From Segetibacter sp. 3557_3 (GTDB lineage Bacteria; Bacteroidota; Bacteroidia; Chitinophagales; Chitinophagaceae), in assembly GCF_004354985.1 (NCBI RefSeq), contig NZ_SMSK01000006.1:62001-126000 (forward strand): a stretch of 64,000 nucleotides of DNA, given 5' to 3'. Positions 47,408 to 55,040 of this stretch are shown piece after piece. The notes beneath the pieces are model-generated. The model searched no databases and was not told the origin of the DNA. It saw only the letters and a program-made list of their open reading frames with translations. A program made the translations under genes and the position numbers. The first letter of the stretch is position 1; every line of letters starts with the position of its first letter.

Positions 47408-48841
47408 ATGCCTAAAACTGCTGATATCGTTTGGAATAATTGTTTAAAGATTATTAAAGACATAGTAGAATGGCAACATTATAAAACCTGGTTCGAACCC
47501 ATCAGACCCGTAGAAATAAAAGGTAATATCTTACTCATACAGGTACCCAGCCAGTTCTTTTACGAGTACCTCGAAGAGCACTACGTTAACTTACTTGCAA
47601 AAACTTTAAAGCGTGAATTAGGAAAGGATGCCAGGCTAGAATACAGGATAATGGTGGACAGTGGTAACAACAACAACAAACCACTGACAATGGACGTTCC
47701 TGCTAACAATATCAAGACCTACACCAACAACGAGATGGACTTTCCGTTGGTCATTAACAACCCGGTTAAGAATCCATTCGTTATTCCTGGTCTGAAGAAA
47801 ATGCAGATCGATCCACAGCTTAATCCTATATATACTTTCGACTCTTTTATAGAAGGTGACTGTAATCGTGTAGCAAGAAGAGCAGGTAAAACTGTAGCAG
47901 AGAAGCCTGGCGCAAATTCATTTAATCCGCTGGTTGTTTATGGTGGTGTTGGCTTAGGCAAAACACACCTCGCCCAGGCCATAGGCAATGAAGTAAAAAG
48001 GCTTCATTCGAACAAGGTGGTACTGTATGTAAGTTCAGAAAAGTTTATTAACCAGTTCCAGGACCATAGTCGTAACAACGCAATCAACGACTTCATACAT
48101 TTCTATCAACTCATTGATGTTTTGATCATCGACGACGTCCAGTTTTTTAACCGGGCGGAAAGAAGCCAGGATGCTTTTTTTGCCATCTTTAATCACCTGC
48201 ATCAGTCGGGTAAACAACTGGTATTATCATCTGATAAACCTCCGAAAGATCTTGATGGTTTGCAGGAGCGTTTGCTTAGTCGCTTTCGCTGGGGACTAAG
48301 TGCCGATCTGCAAATGCCGGACTATGATACCCGGATTGAGATACTTGACAGGAAGATGAAGAATGATGGGCTTGACATGCCAAAGGAAGTTGTGAAATAT
48401 GTTTCCTATAACATCAACAGTAATATCCGTGAACTCGAAGGTGCACTCATTTCCCTGCTTGCACAATCATCTTTGAACAAAAGGGAAATCGACCTTGAGC
48501 TTGCAAAAAAAGTATTGCGCAATTTTGTAAAGACGAGCAGTAAGGAAATCACCATTGAGACCATTCAAAAGATGGTATGCGAATATTTTGATGTTCCTTA
48601 TGATAAGCTGTTGCAGAAAACCCGCAAACGTGAAATTGTACAGGCCCGCCAGATTTCAATGTACCTGGCTAAGGCTTTTACGAAAAATTCGTTGAAGACA
48701 ATAGGAGAACACTTTGGTGGCCGGGATCATACCACGGTAATCCATAGCTGTCAGACCGTGAAAGATCTTATGGACACAGACAGCTTGTTCCGCGAAAACG
48801 TGATGGAACTGCAGCAAAAGGTTCAGCTGGCTGCGATGTAA
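47408..48841 (+). CDS. dnaA: Chromosomal replication initiator protein DnaA
   Basis: The 477-residue AAA+ protein opens the origin and loads the replicative helicase. Domain I is at the N-terminus (IVWNNCLKIIKDIVEWQHYKTWFEPI), a short variable linker follows, Walker A is GGVGLGKTHLAQA near residue 178, Walker B is VLIIDDVQFF, and domain IV has the DNA-binding GRDHTTVIHSC near residue 435. I chose the ATG at 47408; two GTG codons lie 9-12 bp upstream and could serve instead. A hairpin terminator follows at 48862. Confidence 0.97.
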   Translation: MPKTADIVWNNCLKIIKDIVEWQHYKTWFEPIRPVEIKGNILLIQVPSQFFYEYLEEHYVNLLAKTLKRELGKDARLEYRIMVDSGNNNNKPLTMDVPANNIKTYTNNEMDFPLVINNPVKNPFVIPGLKKMQIDPQLNPIYTFDSFIEGDCNRVARRAGKTVAEKPGANSFNPLVVYGGVGLGKTHLAQAIGNEVKRLHSNKVVLYVSSEKFINQFQDHSRNNAINDFIHFYQLIDVLIIDDVQFFNRAERSQDAFFAIFNHLHQSGKQLVLSSDKPPKDLDGLQERLLSRFRWGLSADLQMPDYDTRIEILDRKMKNDGLDMPKEVVKYVSYNINSNIRELEGALISLLAQSSLNKREIDLELAKKVLRNFVKTSSKEITIETIQKMVCEYFDVPYDKLLQKTRKREIVQARQISMYLAKAFTKNSLKTIGEHFGGRDHTTVIHSCQTVKDLMDTDSLFRENVMELQQKVQLAAM

Positions 48842-48861
48842 CTCTCTAAATAATATCTTGT

Positions 48862-48889
48862 AACCCTGCCAAAACCGGCGGGGTTTTTT
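48862..48889 (+). terminator. Terminator of dnaA
   Basis: A 9-bp stem (AACCCTGCC with GGCGGGGTT, one G-T pair) and a 6-base loop are followed by a T-run. It lies 21 bp after the dnaA stop codon. Confidence 0.8.
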
Positions 48890-48950
48890 GTGTCAACCAC
48901 AGTGCTCAACGGAGAAATAATGGCGGGCTAAAAAAATATTTAAATTCATA

Positions 48951-48981
48951 TTTGACAATTGGAAGTTAACCCTTATTTTTG
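48951..48981 (+). promoter_or_regulatory. Promoter of the tRNA-Ser/tRNA-Pro transcript
   Basis: TTTG at 48951-48954 and TATTTTTG at 48974-48981 match the Bacteroidota -33 and -7 boxes with 19 bp between them, an excellent fit. Transcription would begin about 25 bp ahead of tRNA-Ser. Confidence 0.75.
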
Positions 48982-49011
48982 CCACCCCTTAGAAAAGTAA
49001 GGGGTTTGGTT

Positions 49012-49100
49012 GGTGAGGTGCCTGAGTGGCCGAAAGGAACGGTTTGCTAAACCGTCGTACGGGTTAAACTGTACCGAGGGTTCGAATCCCTCCCTCACCG
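49012..49100 (+). tRNA. tRNA-Ser (anticodon GCU)
   Basis: The 89-nt sequence folds as a class II tRNA. The acceptor stem is GGTGAGG paired with CCTCACC, then G as discriminator. The anticodon loop contains GCT, and there is a long variable arm and a T arm with GGTTCGAATCC. CCA is not encoded. Confidence 0.95.
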
Positions 49101-49121
49101 CTTCACCGGAAGTTATTTGTT

Positions 49122-49196
49122 CGGGGCGTAGCGTAGCCCGGTTATCGCGCCTGCTTTGGGAGCAGGAGGTCGCAAGTTCGAATCTTGCCGCCCCGA
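49122..49196 (+). tRNA. tRNA-Pro (anticodon UGG)
   Basis: The 75-nt sequence folds into a full cloverleaf. The acceptor stem is CGGGGCG paired with CGCCCCG, then A as discriminator. The anticodon stem CCTGC/GCAGG encloses loop TTTGGGA with anticodon TGG, and the T arm is GCAAG/CTTGC with TTCGAAT. CCA is not encoded. It lies 21 bp after tRNA-Ser and is the parent of the degenerate repeats downstream. Confidence 0.96.
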
Positions 49197-49198
49197 CT

Positions 49199-49231
49199 AA
49201 GAGACTGTCTCACAAAGACAGCCTCTTTTTG
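49199..49231 (+). terminator. Terminator T1 after tRNA-Pro
   Basis: A 12-bp stem with one A-C mismatch around a CACAA loop is followed by a T-run, directly after tRNA-Pro. The same hairpin occurs without the mismatch at T2 and T3. Confidence 0.85.
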
Positions 49232-49246
49232 TTTTAGCAAACGCCA

Positions 49247-49360
49247 GATTATCGCGTGGCGCTGCAGCGCCAAGGTCGCAAGTTTCCCCAAACCCTTGGG
49301 GACCGCCCGACTAAGAGGCTGTCTCACAAAGACAGCCTCTTTTTGTTTTAGCAAACGCCA
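49247..49360 (+). repeat. tRNA-Pro-derived repeat, unit A
   Basis: This 114-bp unit begins in sequence matching the tRNA-Pro D loop (ATTATCGCG), has a perfect palindrome TGGCGCTGCAGCGCCA (49257-49272) in place of the anticodon arm, keeps GGTCGCAAGTT, and replaces the T arm by the hairpin TCCCCAA/TTGGGGA (49285-49302). It ends in the acceptor-like CGCCCGACTAA and terminator T2. Confidence 0.85.
49313..49344 (+). terminator. Terminator T2 in repeat unit A
   Basis: A perfect 12-bp stem AAGAGGCTGTCT with its complement surrounds CACAA and is followed by a T-run. It is the copy of T1 without the mismatch. Confidence 0.8.
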
Positions 49361-49440
49361 GATTATCGCGTGGCGCCGCTGCGCCAAGGCTGCAAGTTTC
49401 CGAAATGCTTTTGGGACCGCCCCGAGTTAAGATCGTCTCA
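49361..49440 (+). repeat. tRNA-Pro-derived repeat, unit B (terminator lost)
   Basis: The unit keeps ATTATCGCG, the hairpin TGGCGC-CGCT-GCGCCA (49371-49386), a second hairpin (49399-49416, one mismatch) and the acceptor-like CCGCCCCGA. The terminator is degraded: only TCGTCTCA remains before sequence unrelated to the repeat. The GIY-YIG gene follows. Confidence 0.8.
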
Positions 49441-49542
49441 GAATTTCATGAATTTTGTATTTTAAAGCTACGCTCTACGCTCCTAATCATGAGGTTTTCG
49501 AATGCTTGATAGTGCGCAATTGAAGGCGGTAGATACATTAAT

Positions 49543-49785
49543 ATGGAATACTATATTTATATACTCTTCAGTGACTCGCTTCAACAGTTTTATACGGGAA
49601 GCACACAGGACTTAGCTAAACGTTTGAATGATCACAACAATGGCTGGAGTAAACACACCAGCAAAGGTGTGCCTTGGAAATTGGTTTACACCAAGGTCTA
49701 TGAGGGTCGTACAGAAGCATTAAAGGCTGAAAACAATATCAAAAAGAGAGGTGCAAAGCGGTTCCTTGAACAAGCTACTGGGTAG
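49543..49785 (+). CDS. GIY-YIG family nuclease
   Basis: This 80-residue protein is a complete single GIY-YIG domain of the small UPF0213/URI type: YYIYILFSDSLQQFYTGST gives the two tyrosine motifs, DLAKRLNDHN holds the arginine and histidine, and YEGRTEALKAENNIKKR the glutamate region. Such small proteins are DNA nucleases of unclear cellular role and are related to homing enzymes. The gene lies between repeat units B and C. It has no visible operon partner and is the only protein gene within the repeat array. Confidence 0.88.
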   Translation: MEYYIYILFSDSLQQFYTGSTQDLAKRLNDHNNGWSKHTSKGVPWKLVYTKVYEGRTEALKAENNIKKRGAKRFLEQATG

Positions 49786-49791
49786 CCTAAA

Positions 49792-49905
49792 GATTATCGC
49801 GTGGCGCTGCAGCGCCAAGGTCGCAAGTTTCCCAAATGCTTTTGGGACCGCCCCGACTAAGAGGCTGTCTCACAAAGACAGCCTCTTTTTGTTTTAGCAA
49901 ACGCC
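49792..49905 (+). repeat. tRNA-Pro-derived repeat, unit C
   Basis: The unit has GATTATCGCG, the palindrome TGGCGCTGCAGCGCCA (49802-49817), a perfect hairpin TCCCAAA-TGCT-TTTGGGA (49830-49847), acceptor-like CCGCCCCGACTAA and terminator T3. The sequence from the terminator to AGCAAACGCC matches unit A closely. Confidence 0.85.
49859..49890 (+). terminator. Terminator T3 in repeat unit C
   Basis: A perfect 12-bp stem identical to T2 surrounds the CACAA loop and is followed by a T-run. It also ends any transcript entering from the GIY-YIG gene. Confidence 0.8.
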
Positions 49906-49972
49906 GGACTCCGCGTGGCGCTGCAGCGCCAAGGTCGCAAGTTTCCCCAAACCCTTTGGGTCCTCCCCGACT
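49906..49972 (+). repeat. tRNA-Pro-derived repeat, unit D (last, truncated)
   Basis: The unit keeps the palindrome TGGCGCTGCAGCGCCA (49916-49931), GGTCGCAAGTT and the hairpin CCCAAA-CCC-TTTGGG (49946-49960). Its beginning has drifted (GACTCCGCG) and it has no terminator after CCCCGACT. Confidence 0.8.
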
Positions 49973-50229
49973 CAACCTCATTCGTGACTGAAGCATTACA
50001 AACTACAGTTACCTAAATTAGATCATCACAACAACAAAGCTTAGACTTTCCAGGGATGAACTGAAATCATTTGTTCAGCGGCTTGTCGTGTTGTATTATA
50101 AGTAAATTAAACCCCGGCATAGCCGAAAGCTTCTCCGGTTTGGGGCTGATATTTCTGGTGATAAAGTTTGAGTATTCAAACTCAGCCTACGTATATTTAT
50201 CTTTTTGTAATCACAACAAAAACTCATTC
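49973..50229. other. Upstream region of the aldolase gene
   Basis: Beyond the last repeat unit there is no gene until the aldolase. A hairpin GTTTGA-GTAT-TCAAAC occurs at 50166-50181 and includes a TTTG that may serve as a -33 box for the aldolase promoter. Confidence 0.4.
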
Positions 50230-51297
50230 ATGAAGAAATACAAAGCTGGTGTTGTTTTCGGTGAAGAACTGGAAGCACTTTTACAGGATGCTAAACAAAA
50301 CGAATTTGCTATGCCTGCTGTGAATACGATTGGCACAAATTCGATTAACGCAACGCTTGAAACGGCAGCAAAAGTGAACTCGCCTGTGATCATCCAGTTC
50401 TCGAATAGCGGAGCTCAGTTTATAGCCGGTAAAGGAATGCCCAACGACAACCTTCAAGCAAACATCTCGGGTGCTATTTCTGGTGCGCTTCATATCCATA
50501 ATGTTGCTAAGTATTATGGCGTGCCCGTTGTGCTTCATACCGATCATGCTGCGAAAAAGTGGCTGCCCTGGATCAGCGGTTTGATTGATGCCGGCGAACA
50601 GTTTTACAAAGAAAAAAATCAACCCCTGTTTAGCTCACATATGCTTGACCTTTCTGAAGAAACAGTAGAGGAAAACATTGAAACGTCTGTACAGTTCTTC
50701 AAACGGCTTCAGCCGCTGGGTATGGGTATAGAGATAGAACTTGGCGTAACGGGTGGAGAGGAAGACGGTGTAGACAACAGTGATGTAGAAAACGACAAAC
50801 TATATACCCAGCCAAAAGATGTTGCGTACGCTTATGAGCACCTTCGCGAAGTAGGCAATTTGTTTACCGTTGCCGCAGCCTTTGGAAACGTACATGGTGT
50901 TTATAGCCCGGGCAACGTTGAACTACGCCCTGAGATACTAAAGAATAGCCAGGACTATATCGTGCAACATTATCAAACGGGTGAAAAGCCTCTATACTTC
51001 GTGTTTCACGGAGGTAGCGGATCACCACAACACCAGATCAGAGAAGCCATTAGTTATGGTGCAATCAAAATGAATATTGATACCGATTTACAATGGGCAT
51101 TCTGGGAAGGTATCCTCAACAATTACAAAAAGAGTGAAGGCTACCTGCAAGGACAGCTTGGCAATCCTGAAGGACCGGGAAAGCCAAACAAGAAATATTA
51201 TGATCCCCGGGTATGGTTGCGCAAAGGAGAAGAGACCTTTAGCAAGAGGCTCGAAGTTGCTTTCGAAGACCTCAATTGTATTAACAGGAACGCCTAG
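50230..51297 (+). CDS. fba: Fructose-bisphosphate aldolase, class II
   Basis: The 355-residue zinc enzyme splits fructose-1,6-bisphosphate in glycolysis. Signatures are FAMPAVNTIGTNSINATLETA, VPVVLHTDHAAKKWLPWI with the catalytic aspartate and zinc histidine, IEIELGVTGGEEDGVDN, and the substrate-binding FHGGSGSPQHQIREAISYGAIKMNIDTD. The ATG at 50230 was chosen over the longer frame from 50071. Its length fits the FbaA type of class II aldolases. Confidence 0.97.
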   Translation: MKKYKAGVVFGEELEALLQDAKQNEFAMPAVNTIGTNSINATLETAAKVNSPVIIQFSNSGAQFIAGKGMPNDNLQANISGAISGALHIHNVAKYYGVPVVLHTDHAAKKWLPWISGLIDAGEQFYKEKNQPLFSSHMLDLSEETVEENIETSVQFFKRLQPLGMGIEIELGVTGGEEDGVDNSDVENDKLYTQPKDVAYAYEHLREVGNLFTVAAAFGNVHGVYSPGNVELRPEILKNSQDYIVQHYQTGEKPLYFVFHGGSGSPQHQIREAISYGAIKMNIDTDLQWAFWEGILNNYKKSEGYLQGQLGNPEGPGKPNKKYYDPRVWLRKGEETFSKRLEVAFEDLNCINRNA

Positions 51298-51373
51298 TGT
51301 TTGGTCACCAACTTTGAGCTCATACATTCAGGCAAATCGCTGCACCTGAGCCACGGTGAATAAAGTACTCACT

Positions 51374-51432
51374 GTACAAGGGAGTGACACAACGATGTCC
51401 ACCAGTATTCCTGCTGTTGGTCCCCAAAAAAT
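51374..51432 (+). repeat. Dispersed intergenic repeat, copy 3
   Basis: The core GTACAAGGGAGTGACACAAC (51374-51393) is identical to copies 1 and 2. After 25 bases GGTCCCCAAAAAAT (51419-51432) follows, as in copy 1 where the spacing is 26. The intervening sequence is not conserved. Confidence 0.75.
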
Positions 51433-51466
51433 ACGGGTACGGAAACACGACGATATGGCAAGCACT

Positions 51467-51491
51467 AAAACCCTTTAACAAGGGTTTTTTT
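51467..51491 (+). terminator. Terminator downstream of fba / repeat copy 3
   Basis: A 9-bp stem AAAACCCTT with its complement surrounds TAAC and is followed by a T-run. Confidence 0.8.
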
Positions 51492-51628
51492 GTTTGCCGC
51501 CGAATGATGTTTTAGCAACAACGGGAAGGCACACCGGGTTTGTTGATTTTCCAATCCGTAAACTCACCAATTAATTTTAGTTTCGTGCCCCTGAAGCAAA
51601 TCAAACCAAACTTCCTAATAAGACGGCC

Positions 51629-52519
51629 ATGCAAAAAGTATATCTGAGTGACTCCGGACCCAAAGTATCGCAAGCGATTTATGGCTTTTACCGCTGGAAC
51701 GAAATGGAAAACATCAGCGACAAGATGGAGCGGATCGTAAATCTCTGTCTTGAACTTGGCATAAATACTTTTGATCATGCCGATGTTTATGGCCTGTACA
51801 ACTGCGAGGCAACTTTCGGTGAATTGATACAGCGGAAATCGTTTAAACGGGAAGACATTGTTTTGTTTACCAAATGCGGCCTTAGAATGCCACACAGCAG
51901 CCAACCCGAAGTTCGGATTAAACACTACGATACGTCGAAACAACATATCCTGAATTGCGTTGATAACTCCCTGCGCAACCTGAAAACCGATTACATTGAT
52001 ATCTTTCTTTTAGATCACCTCGACCCGACATCGAACCTTGAAGAAACTGCACTTGCATTACTACGGTTAAAAGAAACGGGGAAAGTAAAAAATATTGGTG
52101 TAGCAAATTTCTCGGTTTTCCAGCACCAGCTCTTGTCTTCGTACCTGAAAACACCGATTGTCACCAACCATATTGAACTTAATCTCCTGAATACGGCAGC
52201 ACTTGATAATGGCCAGATTGACTACATCAAACAGCGTTACATGCACCCACTTGCTTCTTCGCCATTGGCGGGTGGCCGTATTGCAAGCGGAACTGATCCG
52301 ATTGCCGTGCGCGTGCGCGAAAAGCTGCAAGAAATGAGTGCTAAATACCAGGTTGACATTGAGTCGCTCGCCGTAGCCTGGATCGTGCAGATTGGTGCGC
52401 TCCCGTTAATCGGAACAACCAGCGAACAACGCATCAGGAATATAGCAGGCGCTTTCGACATCGAACTTGATAAGCAGGATTGGTACGAACTGTACAACAT
52501 ATCCCGGAACGAAGCTTAG
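51629..52519 (+). CDS. Aldo/keto reductase
   Basis: The 296-residue NADPH-dependent oxidoreductase of the TIM-barrel family resembles the YdhF group. Signatures are INTFDHADVYG near residue 52, the catalytic DKLE-type KCGLRMP region, TDYIDIFLLDHLDPT, GVANFSVFQ, and the C-terminal cofactor region LPLIGTTSEQRIRNIAGA. It reduces carbonyls; the natural substrate is unknown. It stands alone after the terminator and is convergent with the flippase gene. Confidence 0.92.
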   Translation: MQKVYLSDSGPKVSQAIYGFYRWNEMENISDKMERIVNLCLELGINTFDHADVYGLYNCEATFGELIQRKSFKREDIVLFTKCGLRMPHSSQPEVRIKHYDTSKQHILNCVDNSLRNLKTDYIDIFLLDHLDPTSNLEETALALLRLKETGKVKNIGVANFSVFQHQLLSSYLKTPIVTNHIELNLLNTAALDNGQIDYIKQRYMHPLASSPLAGGRIASGTDPIAVRVREKLQEMSAKYQVDIESLAVAWIVQIGALPLIGTTSEQRIRNIAGAFDIELDKQDWYELYNISRNEA

Positions 52520-52563
52520 GCATACAGGGTTGCCGGCACATGAACAGGACTGCGCCGGCAACT

Positions 52564-54066
52564 CTATCTCAGGTATTTGCCTACTATGGGTAACTTTTGA
52601 AATTCCTTTTTCTCAACAAGCAACAGGAAGGAAACATAAAGTGCCAGCAGCACGACTGCGAGAACTGTTTGAATAACCATGTTCGGGAGCAGGTAACTGA
52701 TGAAGAGGTGAATGAGAAATAATACAACAACAATGATGATATAAGCGACCAACTTCTTTGTTGCATACGGAATACGGTACTCCTTTTGTCCCCATATAAA
52801 ACTTAAAACCATCATTGTTCCGTAGCAAAAAAAAGTTGCCCATGCGCAGGCCATAAACCCATAACGGGGTATAAAAACAAAATTGATAATTAGCGTAACC
52901 AAAGCACCAATCAAGGTGAGGTAGGCACCAGCCCGTGTTTTGTTTCCCAGTTTGTACCAGATGCTAAGGTTGTAATACACGCCGAGGAAAATATTTGCCA
53001 GCAAGAGGATCGGCACAACAACAAGACCTCCCCAGAATTTAGGACCTACAAAGTATCGCCAAAGTGGAAGAAACAGGGCGACTACAAGAAACATCATCGT
53101 TACGGTCATCACGAAGAATTTCATCACCCTTGCGTAGGTACGCTGAGGGTTGTCGCCCTGCGCCTGTTTAAAAAAGAACGGTTCTGCACCCATACGGAAC
53201 GCCTGTATGAACAGGGTGATGAGTATGGATAGTTTGTAGCAGGCGCTATAGATACCTACCTGTTCCTGCTTGAAAACTTCCGTACCCGGCACCCACCAGG
53301 ATAGCATAATCCTGTCGAATGTTTCGTTAATCATTCCTCCGAGGCCGGCAATGACCAGGGGCATTGAATACACCAGCATTTCCTTCCACAACTTAGCGTC
53401 GAATTTTAGCTGTATTTCACCAATCTCCTTTAATAGTAAAAGCAGGGTAAACGCAGATTGCACAACATTGGCAACAACGATATAAGTAACCGGGTTGGTG
53501 GTACTACTGTAAAACAGACCTACCCAATGGCCGGGATCATTTGCAATAAGCTTAGGACAATAGGAAAGAAAGAATACGGTTAGCCCGATGTTGATTAAGA
53601 TACCAGCTATGCGGATTACTGCAAACTTTACCGGGCGTCCTTCCTGTCGGAGCCTGGCAAAAGGTAGTGTGCTTAAGCTGTCGAATGCAATCACCAGGAT
53701 GCTTAACTTAATCAGGAGGGGGTTCTCAGGCACCCCGGCAAACTTTGCCAACGACTCGTGAAAGGTCCAAAGCAGGATGGAAAATAAAATCGTTGAACAC
53801 ATTAAGGAGAGCGCAGCTGTACTGTAGATGTTTTGTTCGTGTTCCTTGCGTTGTGCGAACCTGAAGTAAGCGGTTTCGAAACCGTAGGTAAAAAGCACAT
53901 TGAGCAAAGGAATGGCAGCATAAACAAGGCTCATCTCACCATAACTTGAAACGAGCAATACTCCCCCGGTAAGATAAGGTGTCAGCAGGTAATTGATAAA
54001 TCTTGCAGCGATAGTACTTGCGCCATACCAAATCGTTTGTCCTGCTAATTTTTTTATTCCGCTCAA
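52564..54066 (-). CDS. Polysaccharide flippase, MATE/MOP superfamily
   Basis: The 500-residue membrane protein has 12-14 helices and the opening SGIKKLAGQTIWYGASTIAARFINYLLTPYLTG typical of O-antigen/oligosaccharide flippases. It probably moves lipid-linked sugar units across the inner membrane. The start is TTG at 54066, since no ATG lies nearby in frame and the N-terminus fits the family from that point. It is isolated from other polysaccharide genes. Confidence 0.88.
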   Translation of the reverse strand: MSGIKKLAGQTIWYGASTIAARFINYLLTPYLTGGVLLVSSYGEMSLVYAAIPLLNVLFTYGFETAYFRFAQRKEHEQNIYSTAALSLMCSTILFSILLWTFHESLAKFAGVPENPLLIKLSILVIAFDSLSTLPFARLRQEGRPVKFAVIRIAGILINIGLTVFFLSYCPKLIANDPGHWVGLFYSSTTNPVTYIVVANVVQSAFTLLLLLKEIGEIQLKFDAKLWKEMLVYSMPLVIAGLGGMINETFDRIMLSWWVPGTEVFKQEQVGIYSACYKLSILITLFIQAFRMGAEPFFFKQAQGDNPQRTYARVMKFFVMTVTMMFLVVALFLPLWRYFVGPKFWGGLVVVPILLLANIFLGVYYNLSIWYKLGNKTRAGAYLTLIGALVTLIINFVFIPRYGFMACAWATFFCYGTMMVLSFIWGQKEYRIPYATKKLVAYIIIVVVLFLIHLFISYLLPNMVIQTVLAVVLLALYVSFLLLVEKKEFQKLPIVGKYLR

Positions 54067-54148
54067 TGGTATGGAAAATTTCGCCCAAAAATAGGAGTAA
54101 GAACCGGATGGTGACGATATAAAATGGATGGGGAAGCCGGGGTATAGT

Positions 54149-54562
54149 TTAGTACTGGCCCGGCCTGAACTTCTTTCGGTTTTGCTTTACATCCGATCGA
54201 AATTGTTTGCTCGCCCTAATCTTTTGTTTAACGGCCCTGGGCACTTTCGTAGCAATTCTCGCTTTCTTCCTGATCAACGCCTCGTTAACCAGGACGTTTA
54301 TTTTTTCGATAACCTGTTCCTTATTGCCCAGTTGTGTCCGTTCTGTTTGGGATTTTACGAGCAACGCACCCTCCCGCGTGATCCGGTTTGCAAGCCGTTC
54401 GGCCAGTATTGCCTTTTGTTCTGCTGTTACCAGTTGCGATTCGGCAATGAGCCAACGCCCTTCCACCATTGTTTCAACCTTGTTTACATTTTGCCCGCCA
54501 CTGCCGCCGCTACGCGCCGTGCTAAAAGTGATTTCGGGGTAAACATTTATCTTCATCATCAT
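54149..54562 (-). CDS. arfB: ArfB-type peptidyl-tRNA hydrolase (YaeJ), ribosome rescue
   Basis: This 137-residue release-factor-like protein frees peptides from stalled ribosomes. The GGQ motif is at residues 22-24 in SGGSGGQNVNKVET. The C-terminus is strongly basic (KKARIATKVPRAVKQKIRASKQFR..KKF), the tail that enters the empty mRNA channel. It diverges from dtd with 22 bp between starts, so the promoters overlap. Both genes deal with translation quality. Confidence 0.93.
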   Translation of the reverse strand: MMMKINVYPEITFSTARSGGSGGQNVNKVETMVEGRWLIAESQLVTAEQKAILAERLANRITREGALLVKSQTERTQLGNKEQVIEKINVLVNEALIRKKARIATKVPRAVKQKIRASKQFRSDVKQNRKKFRPGQY

Positions 54563-54584
54563 ATATAAACGGCAAACTTAATTC

Positions 54585-55037
54585 ATGAGAGCAGTAATAC
54601 AACGGGTAACCGGAGCCTCGGTTGTGGTGGATGACAGGAATACCGGCAAGATCGAGTCGGGACTGCTGATTCTCGCGGGCTTTGAAGACGCTGATGCACC
54701 GGAAGACCTTCAGTGGCTCTCCGGCAAACTGGTGAACCTAAGAGTTTTTAACGATCCCGAAGGCGTGATGAACCTTAGCGTGAAAGATACCGGAGGGGAC
54801 ATCCTGGTGGTGAGCCAGTTTACGTTGCATGCCAGCACGAAAAAAGGCAACAGGCCATCTTACATTCGCGCCTCGAAGCCTGATGTGGCTATCCCTCTTT
54901 ACGAGGCATTCCTGAAGCAAGTTGAGCAGGACCTGGGAAAACCGGTACAAACAGGAGTCTTTGGTGCCGACATGAAGGTGAGCCTGCTTAACGACGGCCC
55001 GGTAACCATTGTAATAGACACAAAAAACAAAGAATAA
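54585..55037 (+). CDS. dtd: D-aminoacyl-tRNA deacylase
   Basis: The 150-residue enzyme removes D-amino acids from mischarged tRNA. Characteristic segments are MRAVIQRVTGASVVVDD, VSQFTLHASTKKGNRPSY with the catalytic SQFTL motif, and LNDGPVTIVIDT with the Gly-Pro motif. It is followed 3 bp later by mazG in the same operon. Confidence 0.96.
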   Translation: MRAVIQRVTGASVVVDDRNTGKIESGLLILAGFEDADAPEDLQWLSGKLVNLRVFNDPEGVMNLSVKDTGGDILVVSQFTLHASTKKGNRPSYIRASKPDVAIPLYEAFLKQVEQDLGKPVQTGVFGADMKVSLLNDGPVTIVIDTKNKE

Positions 55038-55040
55038 GGT

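Larger units (their letters stand above)
51298..51628. other. Intergenic region with dispersed repeat copy 3 and a terminator
   Basis: The 331-bp gap between fba and the aldo/keto reductase gene holds repeat copy 3 (51374-51432) and an intrinsic terminator (51467-51491). The terminator lies 170 bp beyond the fba stop codon, which leaves room for an independent small transcript. No protein gene is supported. Confidence 0.6.

Noticed and set aside
49010-49237. 75-codon plus-strand frame across the tRNA genes
   Set aside because: It runs through tRNA-Ser, tRNA-Pro and the terminator; the RNA genes explain the sequence.
49142-49387. 81-codon minus-strand frame with an internal repeat, and a similar one at 49787-49996
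   Set aside because: The repeated peptide simply reflects the tRNA-derived DNA repeats read in antisense. No start signal or domain is present.
49247-49972. CRISPR array
   Set aside because: Repeats are long (about 114 bp), contain hairpins and terminators, derive from tRNA-Pro, are interrupted by a protein gene, and no cas gene is present.
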